Positions 16,381 to 24,473 of a stretch of DNA of 64,000 bases are shown here, piece after piece. Within the stretch, counting starts at the first letter, position 1, and each line of letters starts with the position of its first letter. The position numbers and the translations under genes were made by a program. This stretch comes from Rhodocyclaceae bacterium UBA1310. Lineage in GTDB: Bacteria; Pseudomonadota; Gammaproteobacteria; Burkholderiales; Rhodocyclaceae. The notes beneath the pieces are model-generated. The model did not search any database. It was not told the origin of the DNA and saw only the letters and a list, made by a program, of their open reading frames with translations. Where the stretch lies: the NCBI GenBank assembly GCA_002307175.1, contig DBTS01000098.1, positions 13,023 through 77,022 on the forward strand, in the 5' to 3' direction.

Positions 16381-16854
16381 ATGTCCCGTTTTGAAAATAT
16401 CCCTGAAATCCACCAGGACCTGCAAGGCAAGAATCTGCGTATCGGCATCGTGGTGGGCCGTTTCAACTCCAACATCGGTGAAGGCCTGCTGGGCTCCTGT
16501 ATCACCGAGTTGCTCAAGCGCGGCGTCAACCCCGAAAACATTCTGATCTGCAAGGTGCCCGGAGCCCTCGAAATGCCGCTGACGCTCAAGACAATGGCTA
16601 CCAGCGGGCGCTACGATGCACTGGTTGCCCTGGGCGCCGTGATTCGTGGCGATACCTATCACTTTGAAATCGTTTCAAACGACATGTCTGCCGGCATCAT
16701 GCGCGTGCAGCTTGATACCGGTGTGCCGATCGCCAATGGCGTGTTGACCACCAATACTGATGAGCAGGCTGAAGTCCGCATGGAAGTGAAGGGACGCGAA
16801 TGTGCCGAAGCTGCCATCGAAATGACCAATCTGCTGAGGACTCTGAGCGCATGA
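16381..16854 (+). CDS. ribH: 6,7-dimethyl-8-ribityllumazine synthase
   Basis: A 157-residue lumazine synthase, the penultimate riboflavin enzyme, which condenses the RibB product with the ribityl-pyrimidine. Motifs include IGIVVGRFNSNI near residue 20, KVPGALEMPL near 61 and ALGAVIRGDTYHFEIV near 86, where the catalytic His lies. The ATG at 16381 is preceded by AGGA; the same frame is open upstream but overlaps ribBX. The stop overlaps the nusB ATG, which is the classic ribH-nusB arrangement. Confidence 0.96.
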   Translation: MSRFENIPEIHQDLQGKNLRIGIVVGRFNSNIGEGLLGSCITELLKRGVNPENILICKVPGALEMPLTLKTMATSGRYDALVALGAVIRGDTYHFEIVSNDMSAGIMRVQLDTGVPIANGVLTTNTDEQAEVRMEVKGRECAEAAIEMTNLLRTLSA

Positions 16855-17330
16855 GCGACGACCAAACCAAAGAAACCCCCAAGACGCCGCGTCGTCTGGC
16901 ACGTGAAGTCGCGATGCAGGGGCTGTACCAGTGGCGCATGACGGGCAATTCGCTGCCGGTGATTGAGGAAAACCTCGAAACTGACAGTGAAGAATGGGCG
17001 CGTGCCGACAAACCGCTGGCCCTCGTGCTGTTGCGTGGTGCCGTCGAGAATGCTGATGAACTGGAATCGGCAGTTGCTGCGTTCATTGATCGCCCGCTGG
17101 AGGATATCTCCCCGATCGAACGTGCGATTCTGCTGCTGGGGGCCTACGAGCTCACACACCGGATCGAAACCCCTTATCGCGTTGTCATCAATGAGGCGAT
17201 TGAACTTGCCAAGTCCTTTGGTGGCACGGATGGGCATCGCTATGTGAACGGCGTGCTCGACAAATTTGCGCCCGGCGTGCGGGCTGCCGAGGTGGAACAT
17301 GCTGCCCGGCACAAGGGCAGGAAGGCCTGA
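16851..17330 (+). CDS. nusB: Transcription antitermination factor NusB
   Basis: A 159-residue all-helical NusB that with NusE binds boxA RNA for rRNA antitermination. It has the family pattern RRLAREVAMQGLYQWRM near the start and PLEDISPIERAILLLGAYEL and YRVVINEAIELAKSFGG near the end. A charged N-terminal extension of about 15 residues precedes the fold. The ATG overlaps the ribH stop (ATGA). Confidence 0.95.
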   Translation: MSDDQTKETPKTPRRLAREVAMQGLYQWRMTGNSLPVIEENLETDSEEWARADKPLALVLLRGAVENADELESAVAAFIDRPLEDISPIERAILLLGAYELTHRIETPYRVVINEAIELAKSFGGTDGHRYVNGVLDKFAPGVRAAEVEHAARHKGRKA

Positions 17331-17387
17331 AGGCAGTGGCCGCCGGCCCCTGTGTCCGAACCATGAATCTCCGCGGGGTGCCTCTGC

Positions 17388-18347
17388 ATGCCAGGTGAGT
17401 TCGATCTGATCCGTCGGTATTTCCATGCCCACACCACCCACACTGTTCTCGGCGTGGGTGATGATGGTGCCCTGTTGCAGCCACGGCCAGACATGCAGCT
17501 GGTGGTATCGACCGATATGCTGGTGTCGGGAACCCATTTTTTTGCGGATGCCGATCCATTCCTGCTGGGCTGGAAGACCGCCGCGGTGAATGTTTCGGAT
17601 ATGGCGGCGATGGGAGCCAATCCGCGCTGGATCACCCTGGCCCTGGCCCTGCCGGCAATTGATGAACCCTGGCTGGGCGGTTTTGCACGTGGGTTCCGGG
17701 ATTGCTGTGAAGCCTACTGTGTGGACTGGATCGGTGGCGACACCACGCGCGGCCCACTGAATCTGTGTGCCACGGTATTTGGCGAAGTTCCTGCCGGCGA
17801 GGCAATCCGGCGCGATGGGGCTTTGCATGGTGATGATATCTGGGTTTCCGGATGGCCCGGCATGGCGGCCTTGGGGCTGGGGCAGCTGCGCGGCGAGCTG
17901 CAGCTCCTGAGTGGCTGGGAAGAATCCTGCCTGGAGCGCCTGCACCGGCCGATGCCACGTGTGGCGCTGGGGATTGCCCTGCGCGGCATTGCCACGGCAA
18001 TGCTGGATATTTCGGATGGTCTTCTTGGCGATCTGTCACACATTCTCGATGCGTCCGGTGTGGGCGCGATGATTGAAGAGACGGCGCTGCCTGTGGAAAC
18101 GCTGCTGGCAGCCTGCAAGCGCACCGAGCAGGTCATGGCTGCCTTGCTCGGTGGCGGTGACGATTATGAATTGCTGTTCTGTGCGCCGCGCGAGAGGCGC
18201 GGGCAGGTCGAAGCACTGGCACGGCACCTGGAATTGCCGCTGAATCGCATTGGGCGGATTCTCGACAAGAGTGGCCTATGGATACAGCGGGGGAATGGCG
18301 TTTGTGAAGCCATCAGTGTGCAGGGCTTCGATCATTTCAAGAGTTGA
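17388..18347 (+). CDS. thiL: Thiamine-monophosphate kinase
   Basis: A 319-residue ThiL that phosphorylates thiamine monophosphate to thiamine diphosphate. It has the AIR-synthase-type fold with GEFDLIRRYF at the start, VGDDGALLQP near 26, STDMLVSGTHF near 45, NVSDMAAMGANPRW near 67 and WIGGDTTRGP near 118. GGGGTG precedes the ATG at suitable spacing. It sits in the conserved nusB-thiL-pgpA order. No TPP riboswitch is visible upstream. Confidence 0.95.
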   Translation: MPGEFDLIRRYFHAHTTHTVLGVGDDGALLQPRPDMQLVVSTDMLVSGTHFFADADPFLLGWKTAAVNVSDMAAMGANPRWITLALALPAIDEPWLGGFARGFRDCCEAYCVDWIGGDTTRGPLNLCATVFGEVPAGEAIRRDGALHGDDIWVSGWPGMAALGLGQLRGELQLLSGWEESCLERLHRPMPRVALGIALRGIATAMLDISDGLLGDLSHILDASGVGAMIEETALPVETLLAACKRTEQVMAALLGGGDDYELLFCAPRERRGQVEALARHLELPLNRIGRILDKSGLWIQRGNGVCEAISVQGFDHFKS

Positions 18348-18349
18348 GC

Positions 18350-18838
18350 ATGCGTCCTAGCCTTCGATTGCTGGTTTCCCATCCCGCACACTTTCTCTCG
18401 CTCGGTCTGGGCTCCGGTCTGGCACCCAAGGCACCGGGTACGTTCGGCAGCTTTGCGGCGTGGCTGGTGTACATCCTTCTTGCGGCGCTGCTGCCGGCGG
18501 TGCCTGCATGGCTTACCTGGGCCGCACTGTTGCTGGCCTTTGTGGTCGGGGTGTTGTGTATCCCGAAAACCGGACAAGCGCTGGGCGAGGTCGATCACGG
18601 GGCTATCGTCTGGGATGAGTTTGTCGCCGTTTGGCTCGTGCTGCTGTGTCTGCCTGCAGGCTGGTGGTGGCAACTGTCGGGTGTGCTGGTGTTCCGCTTC
18701 TTCGATATTCTCAAACCCTGGCCGATCCGGGTAGCAGATGCACGGCTGAAAAATGGCTTTGGGGTCATGTTCGATGATCTCCTGGCCGCCGGGTATACAC
18801 TGCTGTGCTTATTGCTGATCGCCAGGCTATTGCCATGA
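18350..18838 (+). CDS. pgpA: Phosphatidylglycerophosphatase A
   Basis: A 162-residue inner-membrane phosphatase that turns phosphatidylglycerophosphate into phosphatidylglycerol. Family signatures are SLGLGSGLAPKAPGTFGS near the start, DHGAIVWDEFVAVWLVL in the middle and FRFFDILKPWPIRVAD near residue 120, followed by FDDLLAAG. Three to four hydrophobic helices are visible. The ATG lies three bases after the thiL stop; a TTG at 18344 overlapping that stop is an alternative. The stop overlaps the next gene. Confidence 0.94.
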   Translation: MRPSLRLLVSHPAHFLSLGLGSGLAPKAPGTFGSFAAWLVYILLAALLPAVPAWLTWAALLLAFVVGVLCIPKTGQALGEVDHGAIVWDEFVAVWLVLLCLPAGWWWQLSGVLVFRFFDILKPWPIRVADARLKNGFGVMFDDLLAAGYTLLCLLLIARLLP

Positions 18839-19401
18839 ACACGCAGGCTGTGCTGGATTTCATCCTGACGCTCGACGGGCTCAAGGCTGTCGAGCGGCGT
18901 ACCGTACCCTCAGGCATGAGTCGCCGTGAAAACAGTGCCGAACATAGCTGGCATGGTGCGATGTGTGCGCTGTTGCTGGCCGATGAATGCGCTTTCGCGG
19001 TGGACGTCAAGCATGCGGCGCTGCTCTTCCTGATGCATGACGTGCCGGAAATCGGCTGTGGCGACACGTTCATTTATGCACCTGAGCGTGAGGATGCCGC
19101 GCAGCGTGAAGCCGCTGCGCTGGAGCTACTGCTTGCAACATTGCCCGGCCACACTGTCAAAAACCTGCGCGAGCTGTGGCAGGAGTTTACCGCCAACCAG
19201 ACGCCCGAGGCGCGCTATGCCAATGCGCTGGATCGCCTCATGCCGCTGTTGCATAACCTCAGTCATGACGGGTTGGGCTGGCGCGAGCATGGTGTGAGGC
19301 TTGAGCAGATCCTTGAGCGTACTGTGCAGCTCGGCGAGGTGTTGCCGAAAATCTGGGCAATCCTGCGTCCGCGTATCGAAAACCATTTTTCCGGAGCATG
19401 A
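18835..19401 (+). CDS. HD-domain hydrolase (YfbR-like)
   Basis: A 188-residue HD-superfamily metal-dependent phosphohydrolase. The metal ligands are recognisable as His in NSAEHSWHGA, the HD pair in LLFLMHDVPEIGCGD and Asp in YANALDRLMP. The closest recognisable relatives are 5'-deoxynucleotidase-like proteins of the YfbR/HDDC2 group, but the substrate cannot be assigned. It overlaps pgpA at the start and pncC at the end by four bases each, so it is an integral part of this operon. Confidence 0.88.
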   Translation: MNTQAVLDFILTLDGLKAVERRTVPSGMSRRENSAEHSWHGAMCALLLADECAFAVDVKHAALLFLMHDVPEIGCGDTFIYAPEREDAAQREAAALELLLATLPGHTVKNLRELWQEFTANQTPEARYANALDRLMPLLHNLSHDGLGWREHGVRLEQILERTVQLGEVLPKIWAILRPRIENHFSGA

Positions 19402-19898
19402 TGATGGAAGAATTTTACGAACTGGCCCAGCAGGTGGGGGCTGCCTTGCTGGCGCGCCAATGGCAGCTGGCAACAGCTGAATCGTGTACAGGCGGCATGG
19501 TCAGTGCGGCGGTAACCGAGGTGGCCGGTTCCAGTGCATGGTTTGATCGCGCTTTTGTCACCTATTCCAATGAAGCCAAGGTTGGCCTGCTTGATGTGTC
19601 CCAGCTGACGCTGCATGCGCATGGTGCGGTCAGCGAGCAGACCGTGCGAGAAATGCTCGCTGGCGCACTGGCACACTCACTGGCGCATGTTGCGGTGGCG
19701 ATTTCCGGGATTGCCGGCCCTGCCGGTGGCACTTCGGAAAAGCCGGTCGGCACGGTCTGCTTTGGCTGGCAGCGGCGCGGGCTGGCACCTGTCTGTATTA
19801 CCCGGCATCTGGATGGAGACCGGAGTGCCGTGCGCAAGGCGTCGACGCAGATTGCACTCAACGGCATTCTGGATCTGCTGGTGCAGCACACCCGATAA
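19398..19898 (+). CDS. pncC: Nicotinamide-nucleotide amidohydrolase (CinA C-terminal domain, PncC)
   Basis: A 166-residue stand-alone CinA C-domain protein that deamidates NMN to nicotinate mononucleotide, recycling by-products of NAD-dependent DNA ligase. The signatures are TAESCTGGMVSAAVTEVAGSS near 28, YSNEAKVGLLDV near 56, GAVSEQTVREMLAGA near 75 and AISGIAGPAGGTSEKPVGTV near 97. The N-terminal competence-type domain of full CinA is absent, as is usual in proteobacteria. Several tandem ATG codons start the gene; the first overlaps the preceding stop. Confidence 0.94.
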   Translation: MMMEEFYELAQQVGAALLARQWQLATAESCTGGMVSAAVTEVAGSSAWFDRAFVTYSNEAKVGLLDVSQLTLHAHGAVSEQTVREMLAGALAHSLAHVAVAISGIAGPAGGTSEKPVGTVCFGWQRRGLAPVCITRHLDGDRSAVRKASTQIALNGILDLLVQHTR

Positions 19899-19978
19899 TC
19901 CCGACAGAAAACTATTTTGTCATGGCGTGAGGATGATATCGTTGTTCATCTTTCAGACCGCCCGGATGTTTCTGTACG

Positions 19979-21592
19979 ATGAATTTTCCGCCATCGGAAT
20001 CCGCAGCCTTGTGGCAAGAGGCCAGCCGTAGTCTTCTCGCTGAAGACTATGTCTCCGCGCTTGAAACTGCCCGGTCTGCCGCTGCGCGTTTCCCCGAGCA
20101 TCCTGTGTTTCAGGAAATCATTGCCGAATGTGCCATTGCACTGGGAGACGATGTTCTGGCAGAGGAAGCCTTGCGCCGGCTTGTCGTCCTGCAGCCGGGC
20201 AATCTGAAAGCACTGAATAATCTGGGCATCCTGTACGACAGGCAGCATCGCCAGGACGAGGCTCTGCAAGTCTATTCAGCCGCGCTGACGCTGGCACCAG
20301 AGGATCCTTCCGTACTCACCAATCTGGGCATCCTGCACGAGCATCGCCAGGATTATGGTCTGGCCGAGCAGCTGCAGCGACAGGCCAGGGCTTTGGCGCC
20401 GCGTTCTGCACAGATCGCCTTGAATCTGGCAGCACTGCTGGCCGGCATGGAGCGTTTCGAGGAGGCTGAAAGCGAGTATCGGGCGGCTATCTCCCTGCAG
20501 CCGGATTTTGTTCTGGCTTACGCCAATCTGGGCATGATGCTGGCTGACCTGCAGCGTTTCTCCGAGGCCGAAATCGCGTTTCGTCAGGCAATCCGCCTTG
20601 ATCCGGGCTATAAGCCCGCCTATACAGGACTGGCGCCGATATTGCTGGCGCAGGGAAATTTTGCGGAAGGCTGGGCCTGTTTCGAGAAGCGTCAGACCGT
20701 GGGGTTTTTCAAACGCTGGTTTGCTGCAGACCCCGCGCGCAGTGCCTGTCGTTACTGGCAGGGAGAGAACCTGGAGGGGAAATCCATTCTGGTATTTCCC
20801 GAGCAGGGGTTTGGTGATGAAATCCAGTTTTCACGCTATTTGCGTCTTCTCAAGGAGCGCGGTGCTGCGCGTATTACGCAGATATGCTATCCGGAGCAGA
20901 AGGGGATCATGGGTTCGCTGTATGGCCCGGATCTGGTGATCAGCCTCCCTGAAGCGGCCCGGCATCGGGAATGCTACGACTACTGGACTCTGCTGATGAG
21001 CCTCCCCTGTCATCTGGGGACTGAGGTGGACTCGATTCCCGCAGGCATTCCCTATCTTGCGGCAGATGTTGATCTGGTCAAGGCATGGGAGCCCCGCTTG
21101 AAACAGGGGGCAACGCAGGGGCAAACACAGGGTAAAAGGCGGGTGGGCCTGGTCTGGCGCGGCAATCCCAAGCATTCGAACGATGCCGACCGCTCGCTAC
21201 CCGGAATCGGTGCATTGGCGCCTTTGTGGTCAATCCCCTGCATTGATTTCATCAGTTTATGTCGCCCGGTGGCAGCGCACGCCGAAATGCTGCCTGCAAG
21301 CCAGTCTGTGCTGGATCTTGGCAGCGAGCTGCGCGATTTCTCTGATGTGGCAGCCGTGCTGATGCAGCTGGATCTGCTGATCAGTGTGGATACCGCAACG
21401 GCACACCTAGCTGGTGCCCTCGGGGTGCCGTGCTGGGTATTGCTGCCTGATTTCAGAACGGATTGGCGCTGGATGTGGGATACGCAAAAATCGCCCTGGT
21501 ATCCGGCGATGAGACTTTTCAGGCAGACCCGGCGGGGCGATTGGCAAGGCCCGGTGCAACGCGTGCGGGATGCATTGGGCGAGTGGTGCTGA
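19979..21592 (+). CDS. TPR protein with C-terminal glycosyltransferase-9-like domain
   Basis: A 537-residue protein without signal peptide. Residues about 1-230 carry roughly six tetratricopeptide repeats, recognisable by NLKALNNLGILYDRQ and VLTNLGILHEH. The C-terminal half resembles heptosyltransferase-like GT-B proteins: ILVFPEQGFGDEIQFSRYL near 265, GLVWRGNPKHSNDADRS near 385 and the donor-site-like DLLISVDTATAHLAGALG near 463. Such TPR-GT fusions are common in betaproteobacteria and have been suggested to act in glycan or flagellar modification, but a substrate has not been shown. It is separated by 80 bases from pncC and converges on prmC. Confidence 0.85.
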   Translation: MNFPPSESAALWQEASRSLLAEDYVSALETARSAAARFPEHPVFQEIIAECAIALGDDVLAEEALRRLVVLQPGNLKALNNLGILYDRQHRQDEALQVYSAALTLAPEDPSVLTNLGILHEHRQDYGLAEQLQRQARALAPRSAQIALNLAALLAGMERFEEAESEYRAAISLQPDFVLAYANLGMMLADLQRFSEAEIAFRQAIRLDPGYKPAYTGLAPILLAQGNFAEGWACFEKRQTVGFFKRWFAADPARSACRYWQGENLEGKSILVFPEQGFGDEIQFSRYLRLLKERGAARITQICYPEQKGIMGSLYGPDLVISLPEAARHRECYDYWTLLMSLPCHLGTEVDSIPAGIPYLAADVDLVKAWEPRLKQGATQGQTQGKRRVGLVWRGNPKHSNDADRSLPGIGALAPLWSIPCIDFISLCRPVAAHAEMLPASQSVLDLGSELRDFSDVAAVLMQLDLLISVDTATAHLAGALGVPCWVLLPDFRTDWRWMWDTQKSPWYPAMRLFRQTRRGDWQGPVQRVRDALGEWC

Positions 21593-21593
21593 A

Positions 21594-21627
21594 GGCAAAA
21601 AAATGGCGGAGAAATCTCTCCGCCATT
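21594..21627 (-). terminator. Terminator after prmC
   Basis: Arms AATGGCGGAGA and TCTCCGCCATT around a 4-base loop. On the minus strand the hairpin is followed by a run of seven T, making it a strong terminator for the hemA-prfA-prmC operon. It may also act on the TPR gene from the other side. Confidence 0.88.
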
Positions 21628-21649
21628 CCGGGACGGGTGCATTTTGTGT

Positions 21650-22498
21650 TCAGAGAGTCTGACCACCGCTGACGCGTTCGATATCCGCCAGATCTGTCCA
21701 CGAGCGTACTTTGGTAAAGCCCGCATCTTCAAGCAGTACCCGGACGGTTTCTGCCTGATCGTAACCGTGCTCGAGCAGCAGCCAGCCGCCTTTGTGCAGA
21801 TGTTCACGCGCATCCAGGATGATGCGGCAGATGTCCTCCAGACCATCCCGGCCACTGGCCAGCGCCGTGAGTGGTTCGAAACGCAGATCGCCTTCCTGTA
21901 AATGTGCGTCACCTTCCGCAATGTAGGGAGGGTTCGACAGAATGCAATCAAAGCGCCGCTCGGCAACCGGTGCAAACCAGTCTCCTGTCCTGAACTCCAC
22001 CTTGGCACCGAGTGCCAGGGCATTGCGTTCGGCTACATCCAGTGCCGCCGGTGAAAAATCCACCGCGCAAACCTTTGCGTCAGGCCGCTCGGCTGCCATG
22101 CTGATCGCAATGGCGCCACTGCCGGTTCCCAGATCCAGAATCGCAGGCGTTTGGGCGTTACTCAGCAGATCCAGTCCCAGCTCCACCAGCAGCTCGGTTT
22201 CCGGGCGGGGAATCAGGGTGGCCGGTGTGACATGAAACGGGCGCCCGTAAAACTCGCGGGTCCCCAGAATATGTGCCACCGGTTCGCCTTCGGCACGGCG
22301 ATCCAGCCATTCGAGATAGCGGCGGGCGGCCTTGTCCGAGATCGGGCGTTCCGCGAACGCCACAATCTGGGCTGCCGTGGCACCACTGGCCTCGCGCAGC
22401 AGGATGCGCGCATCCACTGCTTCGATGCGCCCGCGCGCCCGGGCAAGTGCTTCACCCAGGTTGGCAGGCAACACTTCGGCGGTGCCAAGCTTATTCAA
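21650..22498 (-). CDS. prmC: Release factor glutamine methyltransferase
   Basis: A 282-residue methyltransferase that N5-methylates the glutamine of the GGQ motif in peptide chain release factors. The SAM motif is LDLGTGSGAIAISMA near residue 122, and the substrate-glutamine motif NPPY is in CILSNPPYIAEGD. The PrmC N-domain ends in LGTREFYGRPFHV and LIPRPETELLVE. There is no ATG before the conserved part: the start is probably TTG at 22498, overlapping the PPIase stop, or GTG/TTG a few codons inside. It is encoded with its substrate gene prfA. Confidence 0.93.
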   Translation of the reverse strand: MNKLGTAEVLPANLGEALARARGRIEAVDARILLREASGATAAQIVAFAERPISDKAARRYLEWLDRRAEGEPVAHILGTREFYGRPFHVTPATLIPRPETELLVELGLDLLSNAQTPAILDLGTGSGAIAISMAAERPDAKVCAVDFSPAALDVAERNALALGAKVEFRTGDWFAPVAERRFDCILSNPPYIAEGDAHLQEGDLRFEPLTALASGRDGLEDICRIILDAREHLHKGGWLLLEHGYDQAETVRVLLEDAGFTKVRSWTDLADIERVSGGQTL

Positions 22499-23348
22499 TT
22501 TTGGCCTTGGCCTTGAGATCGTCGAAGTACTTCTTCATGGCGTCCTGGGCAACCTGCTGTGCCAGTTGGTCCTTGACGTCTTCGAACTTCGGCAGATTCG
22601 TGGCCTTGCGCGTATCTTCCAGCAGGATCACGTGATAGCCGAACTGCGTCTTCACCGGAGTGGCGGTGTACTTGCCCTTCTGCAGTTCCTTCAGTGCGGC
22701 AGCGAATTCGGGAGCGTAGTTGCCAGGCATGGACCAATCCAGTGCACCGCCCTTGTCGCGCGAGCCCGGATCCTTCGAATCCTTGGCCAGATCAGCAAAC
22801 TTGGCGCCCTTGTCGAGCTTGGCGATGATGGCCTTGGCGGCATCTTCGTTGTCTACGAGAATGTGGCGGGCCTTGTATTCCGTATCACCCAGCTCGGCAA
22901 TCTTCTTGTCGTAGAAGGCCTTGATGTCAGCGTCGGTGGGCTTGTGTGTTTCGCTCCAGTTCTTGATGTAGGACTTGAGCAATTCATCGTCGGCAGCAAA
23001 AGCCTGGTGGGCCTTGACGTCGTCACGCTTGTCGAAACCGGCTTCGCGAGCAGCCTGCAGCAGGATTTCACGCTGTACGAGGTGATCCTTGATCTTGGCG
23101 CGCAGGTCGTCAGTGATCGGGGTTCCCGGAGGCAGCTGATCCTTGATGATCAGGTCGGCGAGTGAGCCAGGAATTTCCTTGCCGTTGACCTTGGCAACCG
23201 GGCCGCTGGCGGCCGGGATGCTGCTGGCGGCGCTGGGCTCGCTGCTGCTGGACGTCGTTCCCGATTCGCTCTTCTTGTTGCAGCCGGTCAGGCCGACGGT
23301 CAGTGACAGCAGGAGCGCTGCCGGGATCAGGACGAGATGCTTGTTCAT
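22491..23348 (-). CDS. Parvulin-type peptidyl-prolyl isomerase lipoprotein (PpiC/SurA-like)
   Basis: A 285-residue lipoprotein. The lipobox LTGC is at residue about 22, followed by a Ser-rich linker, an alpha-helical chaperone-like segment (about 50-145) and a parvulin domain (about 147-245) that begins ARHILVDNEDAAKAII and contains GALDWSMPGNYAPEFAAAL and FGYHVILLED. It probably helps outer-membrane or periplasmic proteins fold, as SurA and PpiD do. It overlaps prmC by eight bases and follows prfA by 42, an unusual companion for a translation-termination operon. Confidence 0.9.
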   Translation of the reverse strand: MNKHLVLIPAALLLSLTVGLTGCNKKSESGTTSSSSEPSAASSIPAASGPVAKVNGKEIPGSLADLIIKDQLPPGTPITDDLRAKIKDHLVQREILLQAAREAGFDKRDDVKAHQAFAADDELLKSYIKNWSETHKPTDADIKAFYDKKIAELGDTEYKARHILVDNEDAAKAIIAKLDKGAKFADLAKDSKDPGSRDKGGALDWSMPGNYAPEFAAALKELQKGKYTATPVKTQFGYHVILLEDTRKATNLPKFEDVKDQLAQQVAQDAMKKYFDDLKAKAKIE

Positions 23349-23390
23349 GCAGATGCCTCCTTGGGCGATTGGTTGTGTGACAAGGTGTTG

Positions 23391-24473
23391 TCAGTCTTCA
23401 TGGGTGAGCTGCGCAAGCAACTCGGTCTGATGCTCGGTGATCAGAGCATCGATCAATTCCCCGATATCGCCATCCATGGCGGCATCGAGCTTGTACAGCG
23501 TGAGGTTGATACGATGATCGGTAATGCGCCCCTGCGGGAAATTGTACGTGCGGATTCTTTCAGAACGATCACCACTGCCGACGAGGCTTTTGCGGGTCGC
23601 AGCTTCTTTGGCCTGCAATTCGCGGCGTTGCCCATCCTGGATGCGCGCAGCGAGCACACTCATGGCCTGTGCCTTGTTGCGATGCTGCGAGCGGTCATCC
23701 TGGCATTCCACCACAATACCGGTGGGGATGTGCGTGATCCGCACTGCCGAGTCTGTCTTGTTGATGTGCTGACCACCAGCCCCGCTTGCGCGGAAGGTGT
23801 CGATGCGCAGATCGGCGGGATTGATCTGCACTTCCGCCATTTCGTCGGCCTCCGGCATCACCGCGACAGTGCATGCCGATGTGTGGATGCGGCCCTGGGT
23901 TTCTGTTACCGGGATGCGCTGCACCCGATGCCCGCCGGATTCGAACTTCAGGCGTGAATAGGCGCCGTTGCCCACCACACGGGCAATGGCCTCCTTGTAA
24001 CCGCCGAGATCCGACTCGGAGAGTGAGACCATTTCCACGCGCCAGCCCTGGCGCTCCGCATAACGGGTGTACATACGCAGCAGGTCACCTGCGAACAGTG
24101 CAGCCTCTTCGCCGCCGGTACCCGCACGGATTTCCAGAAACAGATTGCGTTCATCATTCGGATCGCGGGGCAGTAGTGCCAGCTGCAGATCACGCTCGAT
24201 ATCTGCCTGCGCTGTGCGTGCGCTTTCCAGCTCGCTTTGCGCAAGTTCTTTCATTTCCGGGTCGCCGAGCATTTCCTGGGCGGTCTGCGCATCCGCCTCG
24301 GCGCGCAGAAACAGCTTCCAGAGTTCCACCACTTCACCGATATCCGCATGTTCGCGGCTCAGTTTGCGGTACTGGTCCATGTTCTGTGTGATGTTTTCGC
24401 TGGCCAGCAGGCCATCCAGCTCTTCGCGGCGGAAGGTCAGTTGTTCGAGTTTGGCGCGGATACCTGGTTTCAT
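23391..24473 (-). CDS. prfA: Peptide chain release factor 1
   Basis: A 360-residue RF1 that terminates translation at UAA and UAG. The catalytic GGQ is at 233-235 in ASGAGGQHINKTDSAVR, and the codon-reading PxT tripeptide is PVT at about 188-190. The length is that of E. coli RF1. Its ATG overlaps the hemA stop, reproducing the hemA-prfA-prmC order seen in many proteobacteria. Confidence 0.97.
   Translation of the reverse strand: MKPGIRAKLEQLTFRREELDGLLASENITQNMDQYRKLSREHADIGEVVELWKLFLRAEADAQTAQEMLGDPEMKELAQSELESARTAQADIERDLQLALLPRDPNDERNLFLEIRAGTGGEEAALFAGDLLRMYTRYAERQGWRVEMVSLSESDLGGYKEAIARVVGNGAYSRLKFESGGHRVQRIPVTETQGRIHTSACTVAVMPEADEMAEVQINPADLRIDTFRASGAGGQHINKTDSAVRITHIPTGIVVECQDDRSQHRNKAQAMSVLAARIQDGQRRELQAKEAATRKSLVGSGDRSERIRTYNFPQGRITDHRINLTLYKLDAAMDGDIGELIDALITEHQTELLAQLTHED

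Noticed and set aside
16659..17945. Open frame of 428 codons on the minus strand across ribH, nusB and thiL
   Set aside because: Covers three recognised genes on the other strand; no domain of its own.
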